A stretch of 50,377 bases of DNA, taken from Chara braunii (lineage: Eukaryota > Streptophyta > Charophyceae > Charales > Characeae). Positions 41,992 to 50,377 of this stretch are shown here, piece after piece (the stretch's first letter is position 1; every line of letters starts with the position of its first letter). The notes under the pieces were generated by a model, which ran no database searches, was not told the origin of the DNA, and saw only the letters and a program-made list of their open reading frames with translations. The stretch is from assembly GCA_003427395.1 (NCBI GenBank), contig BFEA01000452.1, positions 949,096-999,472 of the forward strand, in the 5' to 3' direction. A program made the position numbers and the translations under genes.

Positions 41992-42535
41992 TCAGAAAAT
42001 GCAACATAGTAGACAGTCAACGATCCGTGTGTGGAGTCGAATATTGCCCTTTCCGATGCGAAGCTCGTCCATGTGTTCGCCTTGCGCCACGTGGTCGACC
42101 TCTGTTGCTCTGCTTACCACGTCGAGCAGTAGGGGGCTCGGGGGGGTTCTCAGGGTTGTCGTCAAAAATAACTTTCCTTCCCCGGTTGTCACAGATGCTG
42201 CGACTGAACCAGTTGGGGGGAATCATGACGCATGGACAGATTGTCTGGCCCTGAAGTCTCCCCCTCGTGTCATCGATGTATAGCACGTGTCGCGCCTGCC
42301 GGCTCGTCGCACCGCATTCTGCTCTAAAATAATTGAAGCCTCTCTCAAATCAGATATGAGTGGAGGCTTTGCCGCCTCTACCTCGATAGCGGGTGTGTCC
42401 TCATGTCTACCATGCATGCCACCACAATCCTTGTCGGTAACGCCAAACCCCAACACCACATCTCTTTGCCTCTCGTCCGTGAAAAGCTCTCGCAAACCCG
42501 GCTGGTGATCGCTGCTCTCCACCGTTGTCGAGCGG
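41992..42535 (-). pseudogene. Unknown coding-like remnant
   Basis: One minus frame is open from 42546 to 41992 except for a TGA at 42223-42225. A second frame (42286-42017) is open and more protein-like: HVLYIDDTRGRLQGQTICPC, then VMIPPNWFSRSICDNRGRK, then a Pro- and Arg-rich tail. The best reading may be the first frame up to ~42290 followed by a frameshift into the second. I recognise no domain. The adjacent R430 copy truncates the N-terminal side. Confidence 0.3.
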
Positions 42536-42938
42536 ATTGGTCCCATGTGGGCGGGACCCTCCCAGTCCCGTTACGCAGGATTTGGTTATTTTCTCGATAC
42601 AAACGGAGCTTCCGTAGCCTCTCCGGGTGAGTGGGCCAGCCATACCTCTTGCGAGCCCCTACGACAGGATAAGCCCTACGCGAGGTACAACTTCACCTCC
42701 ACGAGCGGGAGCTGTCACCTCCCTTCGGTGGGCGTATCCCCGCCGAGCTACCAGTCCACAATACAAAAGCTAATCAGTTGCAATTGCACAGGTGGGCCAG
42801 CCGAGGGCGTTTCTCGTACACTGTAGCATAGGGGCTGCACGCGGTCGCACACCTCTATCGGATCCACACGCGAACCAACTCTTTAGGGGGCTAAAGTCCC
42901 AAGTGCGATTCGTCATCGGTCGACTAGGACGCATCCCA
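42536..42938. repeat. R430 module, copy 3
   Basis: It starts TGTCGAGCGGATTGGTCC and ends GACGCATCCCA, sharing the internal blocks of the copies at 4638 and 11244 with small deletions. On its right it abuts the broken gag of element Z; on its left is the unknown remnant. No unit B/C sequence accompanies it here. Confidence 0.85.
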
Positions 42939-43361
42939 CTCATCCCTCAGTACACCCTGGTCGTGCATGAATCGCTCATAATCAGGGATGAGTTCCTCCA
43001 CATTCCCTACTTCCAAGCGGATCGACACTCCATCTAGCCCCACTGGTGAAGGTCTCAACCCCTGCATCATCACCTTCACCTCGTGCGAAGTCTGAGCCCT
43101 CGAACGGATCCGTATGATGGGCTCCTCGAATTGGCCTACACCTCTCAACCTTCATATTATCTCTAATACGGTACACCCCCCTACCTCACATAGCCTTGGA
43201 AGTTGTCCAGAAAGAGCTTTATATCCTCATCATCGTAGACAGGCGTGTGTCCCCTCTGATAAGACTCGTGCCGCTCGTATCGCCCTAATGCCCCCAACGG
43301 TCGGTGCGGTGGCCGCGTTGCCCTCCCTCCTCTCCGTATGGTTGTCTTCGTAAAGTCAGAC
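42939..43361 (-). pseudogene. gag: Element Z gag, truncated
   Basis: The minus strand matches the first ~150 residues of element Y gag: SDFTKTTIRRGGRATRPPHR, then YERHESYQRGHTPVYDDEDI, and, after a break at ~43150-43180, GQFEEPIIRIRSRAQTSHEV and RPSPVGLDGVSIRLEVGN. The position of the Y start codon is ATA here, so the start is lost. There is at least one frameshift. The gene stops at R430, so the charged middle and zinc knuckle are missing. It lies directly after the integrase of the same element across an intron-like spacer, as in Y. Confidence 0.75.
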
Positions 43362-43560
43362 CTACATAACAGGCGAAGGAGACGACAGGCACACAAATGG
43401 ATAAGCAAACAGGCGAATAGAGCAAATTAGGTTAAAACAAACACACATCTAACGGATTCTAACCTATGCATCATATTCCTCTCATTCTTCCCGAGACTTA
43501 ATTAGGACACTTACTAGTTAGATGGGGTCCTATTATAGATAGTTATTGTGTTTATCTCAC
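43362..43560 (-). other. Intron-like spacer between integrase and gag (Z)
   Basis: Borders match element Y: integrase end CACGAGAAGAG then GTGAGA, and a 3' end GTCTCCTTCGCCTGTTATGT then AG before GTCTGACTTTACGAAG. It is 199 bp against 162 bp in Y, with the interior only loosely similar. Confidence 0.4.
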
Positions 43561-45006
43561 CTCTTCTCGTGCCACAAGCTTTTCAACCTCGTCCCTGACA
43601 CCCAATCCTTCCACTCTGTTCCATTCAACTCCTCGATCTTGTAGGCTCCAAAATCCCTGCATCAGACAATCCGATATGACCCTAACCACCGCTTCTCGAG
43701 TTTCCTAGACCACTTCTTCTTTAGGGACAAGACGCATAGCAATAGGACATCCCCCACTACCAAAGGTGCTTTTCGTACGCACGCCATTAGATCCCACCGA
43801 GCCTTATCGTCCATACGGCTCCTCTCCACCTGGTTAGATGCTTGTTGAATTCTCTGCTTAATGATTGTCACCTGTCACGCTCGAATATCGAGCAATTCCT
43901 CAAATGATAGGTTGGTTTCTAAGTCCTAGCATGCAGCTTGCCTTTCGTACCATAATGTAGCAGGCGCATACTTAGTGGCCCTCTTTACAATGACATTCTC
44001 GATAAAAGAACCCTGCCCTTAGATACCTAGGTCACTGGTTGGACCTACCCTCTGTCCACTTGGCAACGAGATTCATGATGGTATTGTGCCCGCTTTGTAC
44101 TGCGGATTTGTTTGGGGATGCGATGTTGTGGTATAGTTAGCTACCACGCCATATCCTGATAACAAGGCTTGCATTTCTAAGCAGGTAAACTCTGATTTTC
44201 AGTCCATTACGAACTCCTTAACAAAAGGATACAGCAAGTAAGAATCTTCAATGCAACTTACGAAAACCGCTCCAATTTTCGTACGGATGGCTAAACCATC
44301 CACGAAGCCGGTAAAATTATCACGGACATTGAAAATGTAATGATAGTCGTTATCCCCAAATCGCATGAACAACACGTTCAGGTGTACAACGACGCCCACT
44401 TCTCTTTCTAACTTTGGATGCAGCGACTCCCCTGGCCTCTGTGGCGACCTCTTGGCAAGGCATAGAAGACAAACGATACTTGGTAACCATGTGTAGCATT
44501 CCATCCCAATGATACAACTCGCTTATCTTGGCGCATGTGCTACTTATCCCTCGATGCCCTCTTGCGATACCATCATGTAAGGCTGCTATGATGTCGAGTT
44601 GTCAATACCTTCTACAAAATACCCTGTTGGGATTCCCCACTTGCCTTTTTATAAAAAGAGGGTCGTCTCTTACCAAATAGAGGTGCCTTAACTTTTGGGC
44701 CTTCGCGGTTACATCCCTATCTTTTATTTCACACGACAGAAGTAGCCTCAACCCCAAGTAGATCCCATCGTACTCCTCTACACTAAATGCTTCCTTAATC
44801 TCTCATTCCTCAAATTCATCATCCTAGCTTTGTGGCACTAAGTCTTCGCCTTCAGCCGGATTCAACGAGCCTCTTCGATCAAAGTCTCCTTGCAAAAGTG
44901 TATTGGTGAGGAGGTATATTCCTTCCATCAATTTTTCGTGCTTTTCTACCTTATTAGAACCTTTTGCGAACATTCCTACTTCCCTTGCCAAACTATGAGT
45001 ATTTGC
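43561..45006 (-). pseudogene. pol: Element Z integrase, decayed
   Basis: Fragments in all three frames match element Y integrase in order. HDGIARGHRGI belongs to the zinc domain. VVHLNVLFMRFGDN carries the first core Asp as Asn, a loss of a catalytic residue. Further on are GLAIRTKIGAVFVSCIED and FVKEFVMD, then a frame change, then AKWTEGRSNQ (Trp retained where Y has TGA), SRMDDKARWDLMACVRK and KKWSRKLEKRWLGSYRI, ending REE at the spacer. Many stops and frameshifts. Its 5' side is interrupted at 45007 by an inserted inverted-repeat element. Confidence 0.75.
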
Positions 45007-45434
45007 GAGAGGCGGTTAACAGAGACCCAAAATTTCAGCGTTTTTTTAATGCTATTTATAAGAAAACCATTAGCCCTTTTTAACCAAAAATTGCATCATT
45101 CCATAGAGTGCACACCATATTAACAAACCATTTGAAAAAAAACAAAAAAATAAAATAAAAACGGGGTGAAACAGTAAGGCAAAAGTGCACTTGAATGACA
45201 TTTTGGATTCGGCGAATTTTTAAAATTTTCAGTGTTTTTGGAAATGGTATTATCAGAGGAAATTCCAATGCTCCAAATGAGACCAAATTTGATACACAAC
45301 AACCTTGAAGTTAGACAAAAATAGGCAAAAAAAAAAACCAAAAAAACATAAAATTTCATCCCCAAAGCCTAATTTCAGTTTTTGACCTGTTACCTAGGAG
45401 CTGAAACTGAGGGGTCCCCGTTAACCACATGTGT
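45007..45434. mobile_element. 428-bp inverted-repeat element inside Z
   Basis: Left end GCGGTTAACAGAGACCC then AAAATTTCAG (45012-45038) mirrors the right end CTGAAACTGAGGGGTCCCCG then TTAACCAC (45401-45428). The 8-bp direct repeat GTATTTGC flanks it at 44999-45006 and 45435-45442. It is AT-rich and non-coding. The insertion separates the RNase H and integrase parts of Z, which are continuous in Y. An 8-bp duplication suggests an hAT-like mobiliser, though the ends are not typical hAT ends. Confidence 0.65.
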
Positions 45435-46870
45435 GTATTTGCCTTCTCCAACTCCATCATCCTCTGAACGGTCTTCCCTCCCCATGGTTTTTTTCTTCAA
45501 AAGGCTTAAGTACTAATTATGCCTTCTGCTCATATCCCCCTGGTGCTAACCATATGGGGTGGCCGACGCAGCTTGGCACTCGCAAGGACCACTTGTTAAT
45601 GTGAAGGCGGACGTTCTTTTCTTGATCCAAGAACCCATCAATGGGTGACGTATCACTACATCCCCTTCCTCTGGCTTGTCCCAGTTAATGTGGCTCAACC
45701 AATCCGCTCTATTCTTGTTTCTTGAAATGATCTAAAACTCAAAATTGAACATCCAGATGTAGGTAAACCTGGCGACCGTTGGGTTTGATGGAGTGTAATT
45801 CTTTAGAGAGCAAGCAAGCGCAGTTGGGTCTACCCTCAATATGAACCTTTTGATAATTTCAAAAAATCATTAAATTGTGGAGAACAACGAGCGCCTCCTT
45901 CTTAAACTGACAGTAATTCCTGTCAGTTGTATTGAGAGTTTGACTTTCAAATCATAGCGGTCTCTCCTTCTCTTCAATATCTGCTTGTACTAGAACTCCT
46001 AAGGCGGACATGTCTTTCTTGATCCAAGAACCCATCAACGGGTGACGTATCTCCACAGCTCCTTCCTCAGGCTTGTCCCAATTAATGCAGCTCAACCCAT
46101 CCGCTTTATTTTTGCTTCCTGAAATTCTCTCCAACTCAAAATTGAACATCCAGATGTAGGTCAACCATCTGGCGACTGTTGGGTCTGATGGAGTGTAATT
46201 CTTTAGGGAGCAAGCAAGCGCAGTTGGGTCTACCCTCAATATGAACCTTTTGCCGAAGATATAATTTCGGAAGATCCTTAAGTAGTGAAGAACCGCGAGC
46301 GCCTCCTTCTTAAACTGATAATAATTCCTCTCATTTGTATTAAGAGTTCGACTTTCAAATTTCAGCAACTTCTGCTTCCCTTCAATATTTGCTTGTACTA
46401 GAACTCCTCCTAAGGGAGTTGGTCCTGCATCCGTCTCAATGATAAAGGGTCTGACTTCAGTGGCCTTATAGTTCGGCGCCCCCAACATCAAACCTCTCTC
46501 TTTCAATTTCACCTTCATGCCTCTCACAACGTTTTCCTGGTTTTCACCCAAACCAATTCTTGATCCTGACGTACCAACTTTCTCAAATGCTTAGTCTTGG
46601 CGACAAAGTTCTTAATGAAGCTTCTCCAAAATCCGCACGTGTCGCGGAAGCTCTTAAGGTTTGTTATCGAACCGAATGGTACTGGTCATTCGATTATCTT
46701 GTTTGTCTTCTTTAGGTCCCGTTGACGACCGTTCTCACTACAATGGAATCCTAAGATGGTAGCTTCCTACATGCAATGCCTTGGTTTTGCCCCACTTGCT
46801 GTAAGGTTATGCTCTTCTAGCAAGCTCGATACTTTATCAAGGTCTTGAACATGCTTTCAGACAAATCACC
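45435..46870 (-). pseudogene. pol: Element Z RNase H and connection region
   Basis: The open part at 45952-46551 reads RPFIIETDAGPTPLGGVLVQ, then KKEALAVLHYLRIFRNYIFG, RVDPTALACSLKNY and SGSKNKADGLSCI: the RNase H acidic residues in the same order as Y. A second, partial copy of the RVDPTAL to KADGL stretch lies at ~45650-45990, so this part is duplicated in tandem (~370 bp). Upstream, KHLRKLVRQDQELVW and LRSFRDTCGFWRSFIKNF-like segments belong to the RT connection. Several stops. Confidence 0.7.
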
Positions 46871-47515
46871 TTACTCCTGTCATAACTTCATATTTTTTCT
46901 TCTCTTTCAGTCCTTTTACCGCCAAGTCATCGATATATGGTTGAGTGATATGCGGACTGACTGTCTGTACAATTCGGATCATATGCCTTTGAACCATCGC
47001 CACTATATTAGTTCACCCTTGAGGGGCTTCATTCATGTGAATTAGTCCTCTCGGCGTGTGCATTGTTGTTACCGGTCTATCCGGCGAAAAAAAATGGAAA
47101 AGTGGATACACCTAGAATAAAGGTCTATAAGTGAAATTATAGGGCTCCTTGCGCATGTCTCAGACAATGCTTCTGCTTTCGGTAAACCTCCCGCATTTCG
47201 CACAGTTACAACATTTAATCGATGTAAATCCTGCAGCCACCGTAGCGTCCCATTAGGCTTGACAAAACAAAACCACGGGGATGCATAAGGCCGGTTGGAA
47301 TAATCCGCAACGTGCGTCTGCATCTTGTCATCCAAATAGAAAATCAACTTCTTTTCCCCGTCAGGACTGGGGTATCGCGCGCCTCCCAAGTTCCACGGCT
47401 CATGAGGTACGGTATGGATCCGGATCGTCGGAGTTTTGTTCATGTCCAACCTCCCGTGCTGGTCGTCGTTGAAAGTACACGCGCGACGCCTTTTTTTTAA
47501 TAACTCTACCATCAA
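46871..47515 (-). pseudogene. pol: Element Z reverse transcriptase
   Basis: Contains the fingers segment lost in Y: HVADYSNRPYASPWFCFVKP then NGTLRWLQDLHRLNVVTVRN. Palm motif A is partly damaged (ISLIDLYSRCIHF), then MHTPRGLIHMNEAPQG-stop-TNIVAM with a TGA at 47013-47015, and motif C is QPYIDDLAVKG. A second TGA at 46857-46859 lies in RFV-stop-KHVQD, matching the TAG in Y at the same codon. It is upstream of RNase H and downstream of the microsatellite block that separates it from the protease. Confidence 0.75.
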
Positions 47516-48009
47516 AACTTTCTCCTTGGCGAAAGAAAAACACGCTCCTCCACTATCACCTTCCCCTCATCCTCCTCGCTTATACGGCATGCACCATTCG
47601 TAGCTTGTTTCCGCATTCGCCATATCAACCATCGCTCCCGCTCATAGTAAGTTTCTTCATCTCAGTGACTAGAACGAGAACTGGGCAGCTATGTATCCCC
47701 AGCGGCCGCGGTCACCGCAAGCATGACCGTGGCCCGCGGTCGGGGCCGCGGGGCCTCGGTCATAACCGCTGCGGCCGTGGTCCGGGAAGGGCGCTGCGGG
47801 CACGGGGGGAGGGGTGACCAAAGTTGGGGTCGGGATTTTGGGGGCGCGACCCGGGCCCCACTCACCCATAAAAAAATTGAAAAACTTGAAAAACGAGGGA
47901 GGGGGGGTCTAAATAGGGGGGTTTTAGAGGGGGGAGAGAAAAAAACGTGAACCTTTTTTTTTTTCTCTGTTGAAAAGCCCGCTGTTGTGTCATTTTATTT
48001 TATTTTTTC
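47516..48009. other. GC-rich sequence and A/T runs inside element Z
   Basis: 47690-47810 is very GC-rich, with repeated CGCGGTC, GACCGTGG and GGCCGCGG motifs resembling the inner ends of the inverted repeats at 48690 and 49993. Poly-A and poly-T runs follow. No gene. Confidence 0.45.
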
Positions 48010-48226
48010 CTAATTGATTGATTGATTGATTGGTTGGTTGATTGGTTGATTGGTTGATTGATTGATTGATTGGTGGGGAAGGAGTCGCCCTTCCCCCTCG
48101 CACACACACACGGGCAGGGTTGTTTTTCTTGCTTTTTCTTTTTTTGATTGATTGATTGATTGATTGATTGTTTGATTGATTGATTGATTGATTGGTGGGG
48201 AAGGAGTCACCCTTCCCCCGCGCGCA

Positions 48227-48274
<48 letters not shown>

Positions 48275-48538
48275 GGTCCAACCCTCTGTTTTTTTTTTTT
48301 TNGTGGGTCCAACCCTCTGTTTTTTTTTTTTTGCTTTTTTTTTATTTACTTATTTATTGATTGATTGATTGGTTGGTGGGGAAGGAGTCGCCCTTCCCCC
48401 GCGCACGCACACACACACTCACACACACTCACACACACGCACACACACTCGGGTCCACCGCTGTTTTTTTTTTTTTACTTTTCTTTTTTGTGATTGACTG
48501 ATTGATTGACTGGTGGGAAAGGGGTCGCGCTTCCACTC

Positions 48539-48573
<35 letters not shown>

Positions 48574-48590
48574 ATACACGAAAAATTAAA
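48010..48590. repeat. Four compound microsatellite cassettes, (GATT)n - hairpin - (CA)n
   Basis: Each cassette has a TGATTGAT run, TGGTGGGGAAGGAGTCGCCC then TTCCCC (GGGGAAGG and CCTTCCCC form a perfect 8-bp stem in three of them), then a CACACA run, often ending CGTGGGTCCA or CGGGTCCA. The sections begin near 48013, 48145, 48353 and 48493. They are the reverse complement of the cassettes near 36600 and 36728. Confidence 0.85.
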
Positions 48591-48689
48591 AATTGCTTTT
48601 TTTATTATGTTTCTTTTTTATTAAAATACTTAAAATTTTGGTTTTTTATTTTCTTAATTTAAAAACACTTCATAATCCAAAAAACAAAA

Positions 48690-48875
48690 TATCGGGTTAT
48701 AGATATTTTCAAGCCCTACAACCCCATTTTTTATTTTTATTTTCGTATTTATCTAATAGGAAAAAAAAAAATTACAAAACGAGACCTCGGCCCTCTGGCC
48801 GCAGCCGACCTCAGCAGTAGCGATCAAGACCGCGGGCCAAGATTGACCCCGCGGTCATGACCATGGGGGATTTAT
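48690..48875 (+). repeat. Long inverted repeat, left arm
   Basis: CCCTACAACCCCATTTTTTA, CTAATAGGAAA, GCAGCCGACCTCAGC, AAGATTGACCCCGCGGTCAT and GGGGGATTTATAG appear in the opposite orientation at 49993-50175 as matching blocks. The arms enclose about 1.1 kb holding the Z protease. Confidence 0.75.
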
Positions 48876-48959
48876 AGCTGGGTGGCACTTCTTATCTATT
48901 GTCTTGTACCGCCTTTGGGAACCCTTTTGAGCCGTCCCCTAAAAAAAGTTGGCTTAGAT

Positions 48960-49960
48960 CTTGTGACTGAGCCACCGCGGGGTCCCTCCTTCCTTCTGGA
49001 AGTCGATAGATCAATTTCGCTTCTCCCACATGAGGATTTACCAACACTTCTCCCTCAAGACCTTGATCTCCTCAGGGTCTGCCATGCTGAATGCTGAAAC
49101 CATCTCCATGATCGCGTTTATGTTGGTCAGACTGAGTGAGAATACCTCAGGGGTGTTCTCTTCCTCCTCAAGTCCTTCGAAAAGCCTTCGCCGCTCGCTT
49201 TTCAATTCTTCAATGGTGAACGAGTCGGGGTTGGGCCGATTCCTCACACCCCGAGGCCCCGTGTTCCGGCAAGTGATGACTTCATAATTTTCACAGGTCG
49301 GATCACATAGGAGCAAGATCATCGTCTCATCGTGCTTGTTGAAAATTACAGTTGCAGTCTTGCAAAGGAACGATCTTCCCTGAAGTATAGGGTGATCAAC
49401 ATCCGACATAACGAAGAAGCAAGTTATCGTCTTTATTTTGCCGACTTCAATTACCATATTCAAAGCCGTCCCATAAAATAATGCCTTGCAATTGGCACCA
49501 TGCAGGATGTCGCAACCCGAACGATCTATCTCCATGCCTTTTACAATTGCATCCCTCTCTCTAATGATGTTCATCTCCTCGTCCATTACCACGATCGCGG
49601 TACATTTCGATCCCTTCACCATGAGGTTCACCAACCCGCATGCCATAGACTTACAGTCAATCTTAGGTCCAATTTCTTTCCACTCTGCTTCCCTCGATAG
49701 AATTGTACTCGGGTGGATATTTGGCACTAACCTCCTCGAGAGTCGACCTTTCAACCCATTTCTAAGCCTAGGAGCAGGAGCCAGGATGTCTTTTCTGGTT
49801 CATAAGGTCATTGTGACCGTTAGTCAACCTCTCCACCATCCTCTCAACGTCGAAGCCTTCTTCCAACCAACCGCATACTTCTTTTTCGGCGCCATACCGC
49901 ATAGAATTTGTTCGGCCTGCTCCTTAGGTCCCCTGTTCTTTGCCCTCTGCTCCGCTCGTT
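48960..49960 (-). pseudogene. pol: Element Z retropepsin region, active site lost
   Basis: It closely matches element Y protease: KGRLSRRLVPNIHPSTILSR, then KGSKCTAIVVMDEEMNIIRE where Y has IVDTGAEMN, so the catalytic DTG is gone. SDVDHPILQGRSFLCKTATV and YEVITCRNTGPRGVRNRPNP follow. The upstream part reads ERLHLEEDQRAEQRAKNRGP and APKKKYAV, then shifts frame by one base. Compared with Y the protein part is similar in length. It is cut off from the RT by ~1.4 kb of inverted-repeat arm, microsatellites and GC-rich DNA. Confidence 0.8.
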
Positions 49961-49992
49961 GATCTTCTTCCAGGTGGAGCCTCTCATCCTAT

Positions 49993-50175
49993 GAATCCCC
50001 CACGGTCATGATTGCGGGGTCAATCTCGGCCCCCGGTCAGGATCCCGACCGCCGAGGTCGGCTGTGGGCGAGGGTCGAGGTCGAAAAACCCCGACATTTT
50101 TATTTCCTAGGATAATAGGCCAAAAAAACAACAAAAAATATGGGGTTGTAGGTTTTTTTCGCTCTACAACCGTCT
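49993..50175 (-). repeat. Long inverted repeat, right arm
   Basis: Reverse-orientation partner of 48690-48875: AATCCCCCACGGTCATGATT, GCGGGGTCAATCTCGG, GAGGTCGGCTGTGGG, CCTAGGATAATAGG and ATATGGGGTTGTAGG. The rest of the window (50176-50377) is AT-rich and may extend the arm. Confidence 0.75.
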
Positions 50176-50377
50176 ATTTTTAGTTTTATTTTTTGACCTC
50201 GTTTTGGATTTAAAAATGAAAATAAAAAACAGAAATCCCTCGGCCAAAAGTTTTTCACTTTATTCTTTTAGTACGAAAAATAAAGGATTTTGTTTGTTTT
50301 TTATCTCAAATTTGGTAAAGAATTTTTATATGATCTGAGACAAAAGTTGTTCAGTTTATTTTTTGGCATAACATATA
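50176..50377. other. Unassigned AT-rich end of the window
   Basis: No gene. A and T runs loosely resemble 48600-48690. Confidence 0.4.

Noticed and set aside
42738-42750. tRNA-like A box (TAGCTCGGCGGG on the minus strand) in R430
   Set aside because: The only B-box-like sequence lies on the wrong side and no cloverleaf can be drawn, so a tRNA gene or tRNA-derived SINE head is not supported.
45007-45434. piggyBac-type element, because TTAA occurs near both ends
   Set aside because: TTAA lies inside the matching ends, and an 8-bp direct repeat further out is a better target duplication.

Overview
The window looks like a repeat-dominated stretch of a large eukaryotic nuclear genome. There is no operon structure, no ribosome-binding-site pattern and no conserved host protein gene. 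Long non-coding stretches, microsatellites and poly-A, poly-T and poly-C runs are mixed with decayed Ty3/gypsy-type retroelements, two U6-snRNA-like sequences, small inverted-repeat elements and a tyrosine-recombinase fragment. Base composition is mixed, and isolated ambiguous bases (n) suggest a draft assembly. A plant or streptophyte alga is my best guess. The retropepsin and gag style of the two main elements reminds me of repeats I associate with Chara, but that is memory and was not checked.

Region by region. 1-2125 is the tail of a long non-coding repeat (unit A). 2126-4637 is mostly unassigned and ends in a minus-strand integrase remnant. 4638-11243 (unit B) and 11244-about 19530 (unit C) are two consecutive diverged copies of the same long repeat. 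Each begins with a ~430-bp module (R430) and carries an array of ~120-bp repeats followed by an array of hairpins with changing stems and a fixed loop. Unit C also holds two minus-strand U6-like copies. 19531-21475 holds a 48-bp tandem repeat and a TATA-like motif and may be the 3' end of the next element.

21476-28385 is element Y, all on the minus strand: protease, reverse transcriptase, RNase H, integrase, then a short intron-like spacer, then gag. 28327-32039 is element X, a different Ty3/gypsy family with the usual gag-protease-RT order, cut off inside its pol. 32040-35500 is pyrimidine-rich or unassigned. 35499-37230 holds a tyrosine-recombinase remnant, a duplicated ~370-bp block and compound microsatellites. 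37690-40960 is a field of short palindromes and tandem repeats. 41143-41343 is a foldback element. 41992-42546 is a broken unknown ORF, followed by the third R430 copy.

42939-49960 is element Z, a more decayed relative of Y with the same protease-RT-RNase H-integrase-spacer-gag order. It is interrupted by a 428-bp inverted-repeat element, by microsatellite cassettes and by long inverted repeats around its protease.

Nothing here looks like a functioning pathway. The most interesting observations are: (1) gag lying downstream of integrase in both Y and Z, across a spacer with matching splice-like borders; (2) hairpin arrays in units B and C whose stems vary while base pairing is kept; (3) a recurrent palindrome at the ends of the long units; (4) stop codons at equivalent tryptophan positions in Y and Z, TAG in one and TGA in the other.
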